Source of the DNA: Piscirickettsiaceae bacterium
GTDB lineage: Bacteria; Pseudomonadota; Gammaproteobacteria; Nitrosococcales; Methylophagaceae
DNA: 64,000 bases
Direction of reading: 5' to 3'
Assembly (NCBI GenBank): GCA_024685995.1
Contig: JAIBDY010000005.1
Span: 1 to 64,000, forward strand
Shown: one piece after another, positions 12,233 to 22,691 of the stretch
How the letters are laid out: each line of letters begins with the position of its first letter
Position numbering within the stretch: the first letter of the stretch is position 1
Position numbers and translations under genes: made by a program
The notes under the pieces: generated by a model
Databases searched by the model: none
What the model was told of the DNA's origin: nothing
The model's input: the letters and a program-made list of their open reading frames with translations, nothing else

Positions 12233-12445
12233 ATGTCTGAACGAGTAGTAGGTAGCGTTAAATGGTTTGACGCAGCAAAAGGTTTCGGTTTTCTAGAGCG
12301 TGACGGTGGCGATGATGTGTTTGTCCACTTTCGAGCGATTCAAGGCGATGGTTTCAAAACTTTAGATGAAGGTCAACAAGTTGAGTTCACCGTCACTAAG
12401 GGTGATAAGGGCTGGCAAGCAGAAGACGTAACACCCGTTAAATAG
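12233..12445 (+). CDS. Cold-shock-domain protein (CspA family)
   Basis: This 70-residue single-domain OB-fold protein binds single-stranded RNA or DNA. RNP1 is seen as KGFGFL (about 20-25) and RNP2 as VFVHF (about 33-37), preceded by the family start [13 protein letters not shown]. The length is typical. Its last 8 bases overlap the 3' end of mutM on the opposite strand. Whether it is cold-induced or constitutive cannot be told from the protein. Confidence 0.95.
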   Translation: MSERVVGSVKWFDAAKGFGFLERDGGDDVFVHFRAIQGDGFKTLDEGQQVEFTVTKGDKGWQAEDVTPVK

Positions 12446-13268
12446 ATATAGGCTGGCATAAAGGGCAATAATAAGTTGCCCTTTGTGTTTCCTTATAATG
12501 TTGTATCTTGCTTTTGCAATAAAAGCAATCTTCGCCTTTGCGCCCGTAAACATGGAGATGCTGAGCGAAATAACCGGGTTTACCATCACTTTTGGTGAAG
12601 TCTTTTAAGGTTGTACCGCCCGCTTTTATCGCCTTACCAAGCACTGATTTTATCTGTTCAGTCAATGCTTCACATTGGGTCAAGCTCAATGTGTTTGCCG
12701 TCGTTTTCGGGTGAATTCTAGCTAAGAACAGGCTTTCATTGGCATAAATATTCCCAACCCCAACCACAACGTGGCCATTCATAATCAAAGTTTTGACGCT
12801 ACAGCGTTTAGTTTGTGCTTGTTGCCATAAATAGTCGGCATCAAAATATTTTAGCAACGGTTCTGGCCCGAGGTGCGACAGTAATCTATGATTTTTTATC
12901 GGTTCACTCGTCCATAATATGGCACCAAAACGTCGGGGGTCGGTGTATCGAAGTAAGTGACCGTTATCGATTTCAATATCGATATGATCATGCTTACCGG
13001 GCTGACTACGTTCGACACTATCTAATACTCTCAGGCTACCTGACATGCCTAAGTGAATCATCAGCGTACCGTTATCACAAGTAATAAGTAAATATTTGGC
13101 GCGACGGCCAACCCGCTGAATTTGTTGCCCAGTTAAGATGTCAGCAAGGTGCTCGTCTATTGGCCATCGCAAGGAGAACTGGCGAATGGTCACAGCAAGA
13201 ATTGTGGCTTTTTCTAAGTATGGCTTAATGCCTTTACGTGTTGTTTCGACTTCGGGTAATTCAGGCAT
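12438..13268 (-). CDS. mutM: Formamidopyrimidine-DNA glycosylase
   Basis: This base-excision repair enzyme removes 8-oxoguanine and formamidopyrimidines and nicks the strand. The 276-residue protein begins [13 protein letters not shown], giving the catalytic Pro2 and Glu3 after Met removal. It has the RRAKYLL lysine loop, the LGMSGSLRV motif, [11 protein letters not shown], and a C-terminal zinc finger with Cys-x2-Cys and Cys-x2-Cys pairs (CFYC, CPLC). The 3' end overlaps the cold-shock gene tail to tail by 8 bases. Confidence 0.96.
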   Translation of the reverse strand: MPELPEVETTRKGIKPYLEKATILAVTIRQFSLRWPIDEHLADILTGQQIQRVGRRAKYLLITCDNGTLMIHLGMSGSLRVLDSVERSQPGKHDHIDIEIDNGHLLRYTDPRRFGAILWTSEPIKNHRLLSHLGPEPLLKYFDADYLWQQAQTKRCSVKTLIMNGHVVVGVGNIYANESLFLARIHPKTTANTLSLTQCEALTEQIKSVLGKAIKAGGTTLKDFTKSDGKPGYFAQHLHVYGRKGEDCFYCKSKIQHYKETQRATYYCPLCQPISI

Positions 13269-13274
13269 CGTTTG

Positions 13275-14144
13275 TCACTGTGAATGTAAAAGTTGTTGAT
13301 AAAAGTCGCGAGGAAATTGATAAGCCAAGCCTCGTACAGAATCTATAATCAGCAGAGCGTTATCACTTAAGTAAAGCGTGAACTGCACTGGTTCTATGCT
13401 ACCTTCGAACCAAAGGGATGCTGTATGTCCAGTTAGTTGTTCAAGTTTGCTGGCGATGGCCGGCAATGGCAACACTTGTAATGCATAGGCGTGTTGCCAA
13501 GCATCGACTAGGGCGATGAGTGTATCGCTAGGATACGCAGGGCGACTTGTCCAATGGCCTTTGGACAAGTTAAGCGTCTGTGTGATGCCGACCAGATGTT
13601 GCGATTGATAGCTAGGGAGTGAGAGTTTCGTGAGTTTCTGATACGGGAGTAAACGATTATCAATAAAGCTACTGGCATTAGTGTTTAGCAAGGGACTGAT
13701 TGTATCGTCGACTAAAGAAACTGTCTGATTATGTAGGACATAACGTTGCTGACTAATAGCCTCGATATTGCCAAAAATAAAATGCTGTTCGCCGAGTTGG
13801 AGTCGAGTGCTGTTGTTGTTAAACCCAAATTGCTCCAGGTTTTGCTGATCTGACATGGTTTGCTGACGACGAGCCTGCATGGTCAATAAGGACAGTAATA
13901 ACTGAATACGGGTTGGGTTTGCGTTGACCTGCAAAGGCTGGGTTAAGTGCCAAGCTTGATCATGTTTAACCAGCACTATATCTGGTCGTTTAACTTGCGA
14001 AATGATGATTCTATCAATACTTTTGGGGCTGACATTGCTGAGTGTTTTCGATGCGTGTTCCTCGGTAGGCACTTGGGTATTGAGCCAATAGAGAAAACCA
14101 AGCATGATTAGGAGAATGAGGTTGGTGAGGTAGCTGGTTTTCAT
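13275..14144 (-). CDS. DUF4340-type protein linked to the ABC transporter
   Basis: I start at 14144 because this ATG overlaps the TGA of the upstream gene as ATGA, giving 289 residues (MKTSYLTNLILL). One N-terminal membrane helix is followed by a soluble, presumably periplasmic domain with a repeated pattern like that of DUF4340 proteins (PKSIDRIIISQ, HLTQPLQVNANPTRIQLLLSLL). Members of this family sit beside GldG-like genes in many proteobacteria. It is the last gene of a minus-strand operon whose members overlap. The molecular function is unknown. Confidence 0.72.
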   Translation of the reverse strand: MKTSYLTNLILLIMLGFLYWLNTQVPTEEHASKTLSNVSPKSIDRIIISQVKRPDIVLVKHDQAWHLTQPLQVNANPTRIQLLLSLLTMQARRQQTMSDQQNLEQFGFNNNSTRLQLGEQHFIFGNIEAISQQRYVLHNQTVSLVDDTISPLLNTNASSFIDNRLLPYQKLTKLSLPSYQSQHLVGITQTLNLSKGHWTSRPAYPSDTLIALVDAWQHAYALQVLPLPAIASKLEQLTGHTASLWFEGSIEPVQFTLYLSDNALLIIDSVRGLAYQFPRDFYQQLLHSQ

Positions 14145-15496
14145 TGTCGACGACGAACCCACCAGAGAGTTATGCCGATCAACAGTAGTAATGCAGGCAC
14201 GACTATCAGAAAGCCTAAACCTATTAACAATGATGTCATTTTGTTGAGCTCGAGTTGATTATCAATAGTGGTTTTGACTGGAATGTTGATAAGCTTATCG
14301 TCTTTGGCAAGCCAGTTCATCATGGCGAGGCCGAGTTCTAGATTCGCAGCATTGCCAATAAAGCTATTTGATAGGAAGTCACCATCACCCACGACAGCAA
14401 TACGCTGCTGAACTTCGTCAGTATCGGATCCTATTACCCTTGTGATGAGGTAAGCTAAATCGAGTGGGCCTGCGGTATCTAATCCTAGCTCAAATTCTGC
14501 TTTTAAGTTTGTCTGACTATCGCTCCAGACATTTTCTGGCGTGGTTAATAAAGCTTGATATTGCCAAGTTGCATCAGGGTTGATAGCTTCAATTGCGGCA
14601 GCTTTGGGAAACAGAGTGACGCTAGATGTCGCTTGGGCAATCGGATGGTTTGCGTAATCAGTGATAAGGGTGAACTGTGGATCTGCAATCCCCAAAAGTT
14701 CGGTGTTGGGATCGGTTATAACACCGGGTACAAATTGGATACCAAGGTACTCGGATAAGGCTAACAAAGGTGGCTGATTCGAGGGTTCTGCTAGCCAAAG
14801 CAAGTTGCCGCCTGCTGAGAGATAGTTCTTAATAATGTCGACTTCGCCCGCTAACCAAGGTTTTTCTGGACTGGCGATAACGACTACGGCGGTATTACGT
14901 GGAATTTGTTGGTGTTGTACTAAGTTAAGCGACCTTAATTTAAAGCCTTTTTGCTTGAGGGTTTCAGCCCAGGTACTGAGATTGAAATTAGCTTGGTGAT
15001 CGGGTCTACGCTCACCATGACCTTCTATAAAGATAATCCATTTGTCTTGCTCACGAGAGACCGAAATCAGCGCATTAGTCAATGATTGTTCAGATAAGTC
15101 GTGAACACGTTGTTGCTGTTCGCCAAGCGTGATGACCATTTCACCTTGTTGCTGAATATTCAGTTCTCTCACTAATTCGGGCGAAAAGTCGGGATCGATG
15201 TAATCAATATTAAGTTGGGTACTCAGAGATTGGTAGCGATTTAGTAAGGTCGTTAAAACCGGTTTAAATTCACTGTTTGGACTGATAAATGCTTGGATTG
15301 TAACCGGTTTATCGAGCTGTTTAAGAAAGTCTTTTGTCGTGTTAGATAAGCTATGGCGATGATTTGCCGTCCAATCCAACTGGATATTGGTTTTAAGCGA
15401 GAACTGAGCTAGTAGAATGACTAATGCCAACATAAATAGATAGAACAAGACACTTTGTATCTTAAACTGACGTTGTGATTTTGACGTGATCTTCAT
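14141..15496 (-). CDS. GldG-like ABC transporter auxiliary protein
   Basis: The protein is about 451 residues from the ATG at 15496; an ATG at 15517 is also possible and neither has a strong ribosome site. A membrane helix near 13-35 is followed by a large extracytoplasmic domain of the ABC_transp_aux type (KDFLKQLDKPVTIQAFISP, IDYIDPDFSPELVRELNI, FIEGHGERRP, VVVIASPEKPW, YLSAGGNLLWLAEPS). A C-terminal helix ends in an arginine-rich tail (WWVRRRQ). It follows the permease gene by one base and overlaps the DUF4340 gene. It probably forms a complex with the ABC permease; the substrate is unknown. Confidence 0.82.
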   Translation of the reverse strand: MKITSKSQRQFKIQSVLFYLFMLALVILLAQFSLKTNIQLDWTANHRHSLSNTTKDFLKQLDKPVTIQAFISPNSEFKPVLTTLLNRYQSLSTQLNIDYIDPDFSPELVRELNIQQQGEMVITLGEQQQRVHDLSEQSLTNALISVSREQDKWIIFIEGHGERRPDHQANFNLSTWAETLKQKGFKLRSLNLVQHQQIPRNTAVVVIASPEKPWLAGEVDIIKNYLSAGGNLLWLAEPSNQPPLLALSEYLGIQFVPGVITDPNTELLGIADPQFTLITDYANHPIAQATSSVTLFPKAAAIEAINPDATWQYQALLTTPENVWSDSQTNLKAEFELGLDTAGPLDLAYLITRVIGSDTDEVQQRIAVVGDGDFLSNSFIGNAANLELGLAMMNWLAKDDKLINIPVKTTIDNQLELNKMTSLLIGLGFLIVVPALLLLIGITLWWVRRRQ

Positions 15497-15497
15497 A

Positions 15498-16238
15498 TTA
15501 ATTGAAACGCTGGGCATTAAGTCGGTGAATGGTTAATCCTAAGAAGAACAGGATGACAATGAAGTAGTAGGCAATATCTTTACTGTGGATGTCACCTTGT
15601 AATATTGGTTGGAAGTGGCTGATCAGCGATAACCAATTTAGTAAGCCGGCTTGTTCAACATTGCCAGCCCAGTCGATGATCCAGAGAAGGAATAACACGC
15701 TGAAAGTGCTGATAGCAGCGATCGTCGGTTGCTTGGTGAGGGCGGATAAAAATAAGCCAATAGCAGTGAAGCTGGCGGCTAATAAAAACAAGCCAAATGA
15801 AGCGGAAGCAATAAGGCGGTAATCAAGCGTGGTACTGAGCGACAATGATAACGGCATGACTGCGACGAGCATGAGTAAGATGAGGAAAAAGGTGACTGTG
15901 CCAATATATTTTCCGAGGACAATTTGTGTCGCTGATAGTGGTGCTGACAATAATAATGGCAAACTATTATTGCGATGTTCTTCAGCAACAAGTCGCATGG
16001 TGATCAAAGGGGTCAATAACAATAAGATAGTGGCCGTATTATTAAATAAGGGCAGGGCAATCAACTCTGTCACGCCAGGTGCGCCTGGAATGGCCGAGAT
16101 TTTGCCTTGGATTTGCATGAAATAATCGATATGCGTCAGGAAAAGGTAAGCCAATATAAGCTGACTGAGTGCCAAAATTAACCAAGCCAATGGCGAGATA
16201 AATAATCGATATAGTTCGTGCCGCGCGAGGATTATCAT
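15498..16238 (-). CDS. ABC transporter permease (GldF-like)
   Basis: I start at 16238, where ATG overlaps the TGA of the ATPase gene as ATGA. This gives a 246-residue protein beginning MIILARHELYRLFISPLAWL. It has six membrane helices typical of ABC-2 permeases, with the conserved motif TMRLVAEEHRNNSLPLLLSAPLS after the second helix. That motif, together with the neighbouring GldA-like ATPase and GldG-like protein, places it in the GldF/NosY-like group. A longer reading from 16340 would add 34 residues inside the ATPase gene and is rejected. Confidence 0.88.
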   Translation of the reverse strand: MIILARHELYRLFISPLAWLILALSQLILAYLFLTHIDYFMQIQGKISAIPGAPGVTELIALPLFNNTATILLLLTPLITMRLVAEEHRNNSLPLLLSAPLSATQIVLGKYIGTVTFFLILLMLVAVMPLSLSLSTTLDYRLIASASFGLFLLAASFTAIGLFLSALTKQPTIAAISTFSVLFLLWIIDWAGNVEQAGLLNWLSLISHFQPILQGDIHSKDIAYYFIVILFFLGLTIHRLNAQRFN

Positions 16239-17188
16239 GCTGACCTTTGTGCATTTTGTGGTGTGGGTTCTTGTTGGATGAGGTTCATAAAGACATCTTC
16301 CAAAGAGTGTTGCTCGGGTGAGATAGCGTTTAGCTGCCATTGCTGAGAAACAGCCGCTTCAAGGATAGCGGCAGTTGGGTTGCAGTCGGGTTGATATTGG
16401 ACTTTAAAGCGGGTATCGGTGTGCGGGGTCACCGCCGTGACGCCTTCAATTTTCTGTAGTGCCTCAATGGCTGGCGGGGCGTTGAGTGTTATCAGTAAAC
16501 TTGATGATTGCATCTGTTGTTGTAAGGCTTCGGTTGTGTCATTAAAGACCAGTGAGCCCTGATTAATGATTTTAACGCGATTACACAACATTTGAACTTC
16601 GGGCAAAATATGGGTCGATAAAATAACACTGTGTTCTTGTGCGATATCTTTGATTAATTGACGAATCTCTCGAATTTGAATTGGATCTAGGCCAGAGGTT
16701 GGTTCATCTAAGATGATCACAGCAGGCGTATGAATAATCGCTTGTGCGATACCGACACGTTGTTGATAACCTTTTGATAAATGGTTAATAAGACGCTTTC
16801 TCACATTGGCTAAACCACAACGTTCTATGGCAGTCTCTACGGCCTTATGTCGATTCTTAGACGGGATCTGATTGATGCGGGCACAGAATGTTAAGAATTC
16901 AATAACGGACAATTCTTTATAAAGCGGGGGTTGCTCAGGTAGATAACCGATGTGGGCTTTGGCTTGTTTAGCATTACTGAATAAGTCATAACCATTGATA
17001 ATGATCTCACCTTGGTTCGGCGCCAAATTTCCGCTCAGCATTTTCATGCTGGTACTCTTCCCCGCGCCATTGGGGCCCAAAAACCCCAGCACTTCTCCTT
17101 TATAGATATCAAAGTCAAGTTGGTTGACAGCCAACTGTGGGCCGTAATAGCGAGAAAGCGACTTTGCTGAGAGTAAAGGTGATGTCAT
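16235..17188 (-). CDS. ABC transporter ATP-binding protein (GldA-like)
   Basis: The 317-residue protein starts at 17188 (MTSPLLSAKSLSRYYG); an upstream ATG at 17251 lies inside the preceding gene. Walker A is GPNGAGKST, the Q-loop is YLPEQPP, the signature is LSKGYQQRVG, Walker B is VIILDEPTSGLD, and the switch His lies in ILSTHIL. The C-terminal tail of about 90 residues has the GVTAVTPHTDTRFKVQ type of small domain seen in ABC-2 ATPases. It energises the permease encoded just downstream. Confidence 0.93.
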   Translation of the reverse strand: MTSPLLSAKSLSRYYGPQLAVNQLDFDIYKGEVLGFLGPNGAGKSTSMKMLSGNLAPNQGEIIINGYDLFSNAKQAKAHIGYLPEQPPLYKELSVIEFLTFCARINQIPSKNRHKAVETAIERCGLANVRKRLINHLSKGYQQRVGIAQAIIHTPAVIILDEPTSGLDPIQIREIRQLIKDIAQEHSVILSTHILPEVQMLCNRVKIINQGSLVFNDTTEALQQQMQSSSLLITLNAPPAIEALQKIEGVTAVTPHTDTRFKVQYQPDCNPTAAILEAAVSQQWQLNAISPEQHSLEDVFMNLIQQEPTPQNAQRSA

Positions 17189-17192
17189 GGTG

Positions 17193-18416
17193 CTATTTAA
17201 TTGTATTGAGTGAATAGCTTGCCCAATCTGTTGCCGTGAGAAAGGCATCATTAAGCTGTGAAATACTTAATGTTTTTGGCATAGTGGTAACTGATCCACG
17301 CTCGTGTTGTTGAGTAAACAGCAGTAGTTGTCCGAGCTCTCCTTCATTGGTTTCTAAGGCACGTTTAATCGGCTCAGTGACGGGGATGGTTTTGAGTAAT
17401 TCTGTCATGGGTTTGTTAAACATCGCATCGGCAATCGAGAAAAAACCAAGCATAAAAGAAGTGTCAGGATTACAGGCAAACGCTGGCGCGATGATTTCAG
17501 CCATTTTCGCCCGTATTAATCCTATGGTTAACAGCTCTTTTGTTGCTGGCGAATCGATACTTGAAAAGGCAATAATGGTCGCCCAAGATTTGATGGCGTT
17601 GAGGCCCAAAAATAAGACCGCTTGCCGTAGTGAGTCGATGCGTCTAGGCAGGGAAAACGCGGCTGAATTAATACAACGTAGTAGCTTATAACTTAGCGTT
17701 ATATCATGTTTGATTAATTCTTCGACTTCATCAAAATCGATATCTGGCCGTTGTAACTCAGTTAAAATCCGTAGTGAGGAAATTTTATTCTCGGGCAATG
17801 GCTTATCATTGATAATGGTGGGTTTGCAGAAGAAAAAGCCTTGGTAATAGTCGAAGCCGAGATCTTTGCACAGTTGAAATTGTGCCTCCGATTCTACTTT
17901 TTCTGCCAAGAGTTTAACATTAAACTGCCTAAGAATTTGGACATGTTCAATCAGTTCTTGCTCGGATAAAGCCAGTAAATCAATTTTAATAATATCAGCA
18001 ACGGCAACTAAAGGTTTGAGGTCTTCACGAAAGATAAAGTCATCTAGTGCGATGGTAAAGCCTTGTTTGGAAAATTTTTTTACAGACTGAATGATTTCTT
18101 CATCGGCGACAATATCTTCTAGAACTTCTAATACAATGTGATCGTGATTAAACGGCAACGATATTGCGCCTGTTAGGAAAGTACGGGTTAAGTTGATAAA
18201 ACCAAGCTTGCCATCGAGTACGCGCTCAATCCCAAACTCTAAGAAGGTATGGTTAATAACTTGACTGGTCGCGATGTCACCATTGTCAGCATTGACGCCA
18301 GATTGGTTGGATTGGTTTGTTCGAAATAAAAGTTCGTAAGCAAAAACATCCAAATTATTGTCGAAAATAGGTTGCCTAGCGAGAAAGATGGAGTTAGACA
18401 GGCTATCTGAAGACAT
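17193..18416 (-). CDS. EAL-like plus HDOD signalling protein (YuxH type)
   Basis: The start at 18416 is supported by AAGGAA upstream and gives 407 residues. Residues 1-195 form an EAL-like domain: ARQPIFDNNLDVFAYELLFR, a weak TIALDDF loop followed by IFREDL instead of GTG, and KLLAEKVES. Several residues expected for c-di-GMP hydrolysis are absent, so it is probably a sensor or scaffold rather than a phosphodiesterase. Residues about 200-400 are an HDOD domain (ITLSYKLLRCINSAAFSLPRRIDSLRQAV). It ends 4 bases before the ABC ATPase gene, so read-through is likely. Confidence 0.88.
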   Translation of the reverse strand: MSSDSLSNSIFLARQPIFDNNLDVFAYELLFRTNQSNQSGVNADNGDIATSQVINHTFLEFGIERVLDGKLGFINLTRTFLTGAISLPFNHDHIVLEVLEDIVADEEIIQSVKKFSKQGFTIALDDFIFREDLKPLVAVADIIKIDLLALSEQELIEHVQILRQFNVKLLAEKVESEAQFQLCKDLGFDYYQGFFFCKPTIINDKPLPENKISSLRILTELQRPDIDFDEVEELIKHDITLSYKLLRCINSAAFSLPRRIDSLRQAVLFLGLNAIKSWATIIAFSSIDSPATKELLTIGLIRAKMAEIIAPAFACNPDTSFMLGFFSIADAMFNKPMTELLKTIPVTEPIKRALETNEGELGQLLLFTQQHERGSVTTMPKTLSISQLNDAFLTATDWASYSLNTIK

Positions 18417-18483
18417 GTTATTCCTTAATTTAAGCTCAGAGTATGTTGGTCGATAACTTCTCCACATGATAGCAATTTTTTAC

Positions 18484-18514
18484 AAAAAAAAACCTGCTCT
18501 AAGCAGGTTTTTTT
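18484..18514 (-). terminator. Terminator after rpmG, symmetrical
   Basis: AACCTGCT and AGCAGGTT form a stem with a short loop, flanked by an A-run on one side and a T-run on the other. On the minus strand it ends the rpmBG transcript 25 bases after rpmG. The symmetry would also let it act on the plus strand. Confidence 0.92.
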
Positions 18515-18539
18515 GTTCAAATAACGAGAAAAACTAACG

Positions 18540-18695
18540 TTATTTTATTTTGGCTTCTTTATACATCACATGCTTACGAACAACTGGGTCAAATTTTTTG
18601 ATTTCCAATTTTTCTGGCATGGTGCGTTTATTTTTATCTGTGGTGTAGTAGTGACCTGTACCAGCAGATGAGACTAATTTAATTTTATCGCGCAT
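18540..18695 (-). CDS. rpmG: 50S ribosomal protein L33
   Basis: This 51-residue basic protein reads [19 protein letters not shown] at its start and ends [11 protein letters not shown], matching gammaproteobacterial L33, the form without zinc-binding Cys pairs. TAA is at 18540-18542 and ATG at 18695, with GGAG upstream. It follows rpmB by 11 bases, the conserved rpmBG pair. Confidence 0.95.
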   Translation of the reverse strand: MRDKIKLVSSAGTGHYYTTDKNKRTMPEKLEIKKFDPVVRKHVMYKEAKIK

Positions 18696-18706
18696 GTTCT
18701 ATTCTC

Positions 18707-18943
18707 CTAGACTTGTTCGCCGCGGGCACGGATATCACTCAATACAACGTCAATACCTTTTTTATCGATAATGCGTAGACCGTGATTACTGACGCGTAAC
18801 TTAACCCAGCGGTTTTCTGATTCAACCCAAAAACGATGTGGGTGAAGATTTGGAAGAAAGCGACGACGTGTTTTGTTGTGGGCGTGAGAAACATTGTTAC
18901 CGCTCATAGGGCGTTTACCCGTTACCTGACATACTCTGGCCAT
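18707..18943 (-). CDS. rpmB: 50S ribosomal protein L28
   Basis: This 78-residue ribosomal protein has the family start [33 protein letters not shown]. It carries no CxxC zinc-binding ribbon. It is the first gene of the rpmB-rpmG operon and ends 11 bases before rpmG. Length and sequence are typical. Confidence 0.97.
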   Translation of the reverse strand: MARVCQVTGKRPMSGNNVSHAHNKTRRRFLPNLHPHRFWVESENRWVKLRVSNHGLRIIDKKGIDVVLSDIRARGEQV

Positions 18944-19060
18944 TTTAGAACCTGCTCCTGATGAACATCTTAACTAATTAACAAGGGACGTGATTAACGA
19001 CCCATCTGAAACTACAAAGCCGAACTTTATACCATATATAAATTTGGATGTGTACTTGGA

Positions 19061-19576
19061 TTAACCTTTTGCCTGTGTAAGTCCCATTACATTGAGCTTC
19101 TCGCGTAATTGCTCAAAGTCGAGAGTTCCGATTTTGCGCATCACAATTTCACCATTTGGTGCAATGAGAAAGTGGGTTGGTGTGACCCGAACACGGTTAA
19201 AAGCCGTTGCAATTTCATCATTTTGGTCCCATGTTAGGGTGTAGGGCAGTTGTCGCTGTTGTCGCATCGCATTGATATGTTCTGGCGTGTCGTGAGCCAT
19301 AGCAACACCTATCATGGCGAGGCCTTTGTCGGCGTAATCCTGATAGAGCGTATTGAGCTCGGGCATTTCTTGTACGCAGCCAGGACAGTCTGTCGCCCAG
19401 AAAATCATCAGTACGGGTTGATTAGCGTATTGTGACAAAGAGTGCTCCATACCATCAATATCGTTGAAAGTGATATCCGGTGCCATTTGCACATTATGAC
19501 TTTTGATCCAAATGATGGCGAACAATAGCCCTGATAATACAATGGCAAAGAGTAGCGGTTTTTTGTAAGTTGTCAT
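19061..19576 (-). CDS. Membrane-anchored TlpA-like thioredoxin
   Basis: This 171-residue protein has an N-terminal membrane helix (residues 8-24) and a periplasmic thioredoxin fold. The redox motif is Cys64-Pro-Gly-Cys67 in FWATDCPGCVQEMPELN, and the cis-Pro is in RVTPTHFLI. The CPGC dipeptide and the AMIGVAMAHD segment fit TlpA/ResA-like thiol reductases. It lies after gatA with a 68-base gap, a place often held by gatB. It may reduce cytochrome c or other envelope thiols; the partner is not evident. Confidence 0.87.
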   Translation of the reverse strand: MTTYKKPLLFAIVLSGLLFAIIWIKSHNVQMAPDITFNDIDGMEHSLSQYANQPVLMIFWATDCPGCVQEMPELNTLYQDYADKGLAMIGVAMAHDTPEHINAMRQQRQLPYTLTWDQNDEIATAFNRVRVTPTHFLIAPNGEIVMRKIGTLDFEQLREKLNVMGLTQAKG

Positions 19577-19644
19577 TGTCTGTGTTCTCAGTTTTGAAAG
19601 TTAGTGTTGTGACACTCGGCAAACGTCATAAGTGCCATAGATTA

Positions 19645-21102
19645 CTATGACTTAAATTGCTCTGGACGTTGTTGGTGCCAATCCGTCGCTTGTTGATAGC
19701 GGTGGGCGACATTGAGCAAACGTGATTCATCAAAGTAATTGCCAATAATTTGTAAGCCAACGGGTAAACCTTCCACAAAACCTGCTGGAATAGAAATACC
19801 AGGCAAGCCAGCCAGATTAGTGCTGATGGTGTAAATATCCGCAAGATACATAGCAACAGGGTTATCAGTTTTATCACCAAGCTTAAAGGCCGTAGTAGGT
19901 GCTGTTGGCCCCATGATGACATCAACATCATTAAACGCTTGTTGGAAATCATCACTGATTAAGCGTCTGCACTGCTGTGCTTTGAGATAATAAGCATCGT
20001 AATAGCCAGCTGAGAGTGCATAGGTGCCTGTCATGATGCGACGTTTGACTTCATCGCCAAAGCCTTCACCGCGTGAACGTTGATAGAGGTCTAATAAGTC
20101 TTTGGGATCATCACAGCGGTGTCCAAATCGAACGCCATCCATGCGAGATAAGTTTGATGAGCACTCGGCCGGTGCTACGACATAGTAGGTCGGCACTGCT
20201 AAACTGGTATTAGGCAGTGTGATGTCTTTAATGACCGCGCCTAATGATTCATAAGTCTTGATCGCAGCTTCGATAGTTTTAGCGACTTGTGGATCTAAAC
20301 CTTCACCAAAATATTCTTTGGGCAAGCCTATTCGGAGGCCATCGATGCTGTCATTTAAGGTGACAGTATAATCCGGAACGGCGTGGTCTACGCTGGTGGA
20401 ATCACGCGGATCAAAGCCCGCTATTTCATTCATTAATAAGGCGGCATCTTCGGCGTTGCGAGCCATGGGCCCTGCTTGGTCTAGGCTTGAAGCAAACGCA
20501 ATCATGCCATAACGTGAGATACGGCCATACGTTGGTTTTAAACCAGTTAAATTACATAGTGAAGCGGGTTGGCGTATTGAACCACCAGTATCTGTGCCTG
20601 TTGCTATCGGCGCGAGACTGGCCGCGACAGCGGCGGCAGAACCACCAGATGAACCGCCAGGAACACGGTCATTATCCCAAGGGTTTTTAACCGCGCCGTA
20701 AAAACTGGTCTCGTTAGACGATCCCATGGCAAATTCATCCATATTGGTTTTACCCAAGGTGACCATGCCAGCGGTATTGATTTTTTCGACCACCGTAGCG
20801 TTATAAGGTGAGATAAAGTTATCCAGCATTTTTGATGCACAGCTGGTACGAATACCTTGGGTGCAGAAAATATCTTTATGAGCCAGTGGGATACCGGTTA
20901 ACTTCCCTGCCGTATTTTGTTGAAAACGTTGATCTGCAGCGCGGGCTTGTTCTAGGGCGCTAGCTTCACAGACCGTGATATAAGCATTGAGTTGCTGATT
21001 ATGATTGTTGATACGGTCAAGGTAATGTTGTGTGAGTTCAACACTGCTGAACTCACCATTATGTAATGATGTCGATAATTCGCTAAGAGAATGTGTATGC
21101 AT
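19645..21102 (-). CDS. gatA: Glutamyl-tRNA(Gln) amidotransferase subunit A
   Basis: This is the amidase subunit that releases ammonia from glutamine for tRNA-dependent Gln (or Asn) synthesis. The 485-residue protein has the amidase-signature triad: Lys76 (IPLAHKDIF), Ser151 in [14 protein letters not shown], and Ser175 in [14 protein letters not shown]. It starts 11 bases after gatC. The third subunit, gatB, usually next in line, is not here; a TlpA-like gene follows instead. GatB must be encoded elsewhere. Confidence 0.97.
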   Translation of the reverse strand: MHTHSLSELSTSLHNGEFSSVELTQHYLDRINNHNQQLNAYITVCEASALEQARAADQRFQQNTAGKLTGIPLAHKDIFCTQGIRTSCASKMLDNFISPYNATVVEKINTAGMVTLGKTNMDEFAMGSSNETSFYGAVKNPWDNDRVPGGSSGGSAAAVAASLAPIATGTDTGGSIRQPASLCNLTGLKPTYGRISRYGMIAFASSLDQAGPMARNAEDAALLMNEIAGFDPRDSTSVDHAVPDYTVTLNDSIDGLRIGLPKEYFGEGLDPQVAKTIEAAIKTYESLGAVIKDITLPNTSLAVPTYYVVAPAECSSNLSRMDGVRFGHRCDDPKDLLDLYQRSRGEGFGDEVKRRIMTGTYALSAGYYDAYYLKAQQCRRLISDDFQQAFNDVDVIMGPTAPTTAFKLGDKTDNPVAMYLADIYTISTNLAGLPGISIPAGFVEGLPVGLQIIGNYFDESRLLNVAHRYQQATDWHQQRPEQFKS

Positions 21103-21113
21103 GTGATTGCCTG

Positions 21114-21401
21114 TTATTCGATAACTTGTGGGACCAGGTAAACACCTGCTTCAGTTTTAGGAGCGATTGCTTGGAATAATTCGCGCTGATTTGTCTCGGT
21201 AACCGTATCTGGACGTAAACGTTGGTTGGCGTCGAGTGGGTGAGCCATCGGGATGATGTCCGAGGTATCAACGGCACTGAGTTGTTCAACTAAACCAAAA
21301 ATATTCGTCAAATCTCGCGCATAATGGGGGATAGCTTGGTCATCTATGGCTAATCTTGCTAAGTGTGCAATCTTTTCTATATCTGTTTTATCTAAACTCA
21401 T
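21114..21401 (-). CDS. gatC: Glutamyl-tRNA(Gln) amidotransferase subunit C
   Basis: This small 95-residue subunit stabilises GatA. It shows the family pattern [12 protein letters not shown] near the N-terminus and RLRPDTVTE near residues 61-69. It is divergently placed from mreB, with 122 bases between the starts. It heads the gatC-gatA pair. Confidence 0.95.
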   Translation of the reverse strand: MSLDKTDIEKIAHLARLAIDDQAIPHYARDLTNIFGLVEQLSAVDTSDIIPMAHPLDANQRLRPDTVTETNQRELFQAIAPKTEAGVYLVPQVIE

Positions 21402-21484
21402 CGATGGTCTCGGTACGTAATTTTACTGTAAAGAGTGCAGTTTAAATGATTCGTCGCTTGCTCAACAGCCCATTGCATTGATAA

Positions 21485-22570
<1,086 letters not shown>

Positions 22571-22589
22571 CACTTTGCATTACACTATT

Positions 22590-22628
22590 AAAACCTTTGT
22601 AGATAAACCTATTTACGAAGGTTTTTTA
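22590..22628 (+). terminator. Hairpin with T-run between mreB and mreC
   Basis: AAAACCTTTGTA (22590-22601) pairs with TACGAAGGTTTT (22614-22625), with one G-U wobble, followed by further Ts. It probably ends a share of mreB transcripts so that mreB is made in excess of mreC and mreD, which is inference. Confidence 0.8.
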
Positions 22629-22691
22629 GTTTATGGGTATTAGACAATCAAACCGTTATTTACAAATAGTGCTTCACTTAATACCCGCTTA

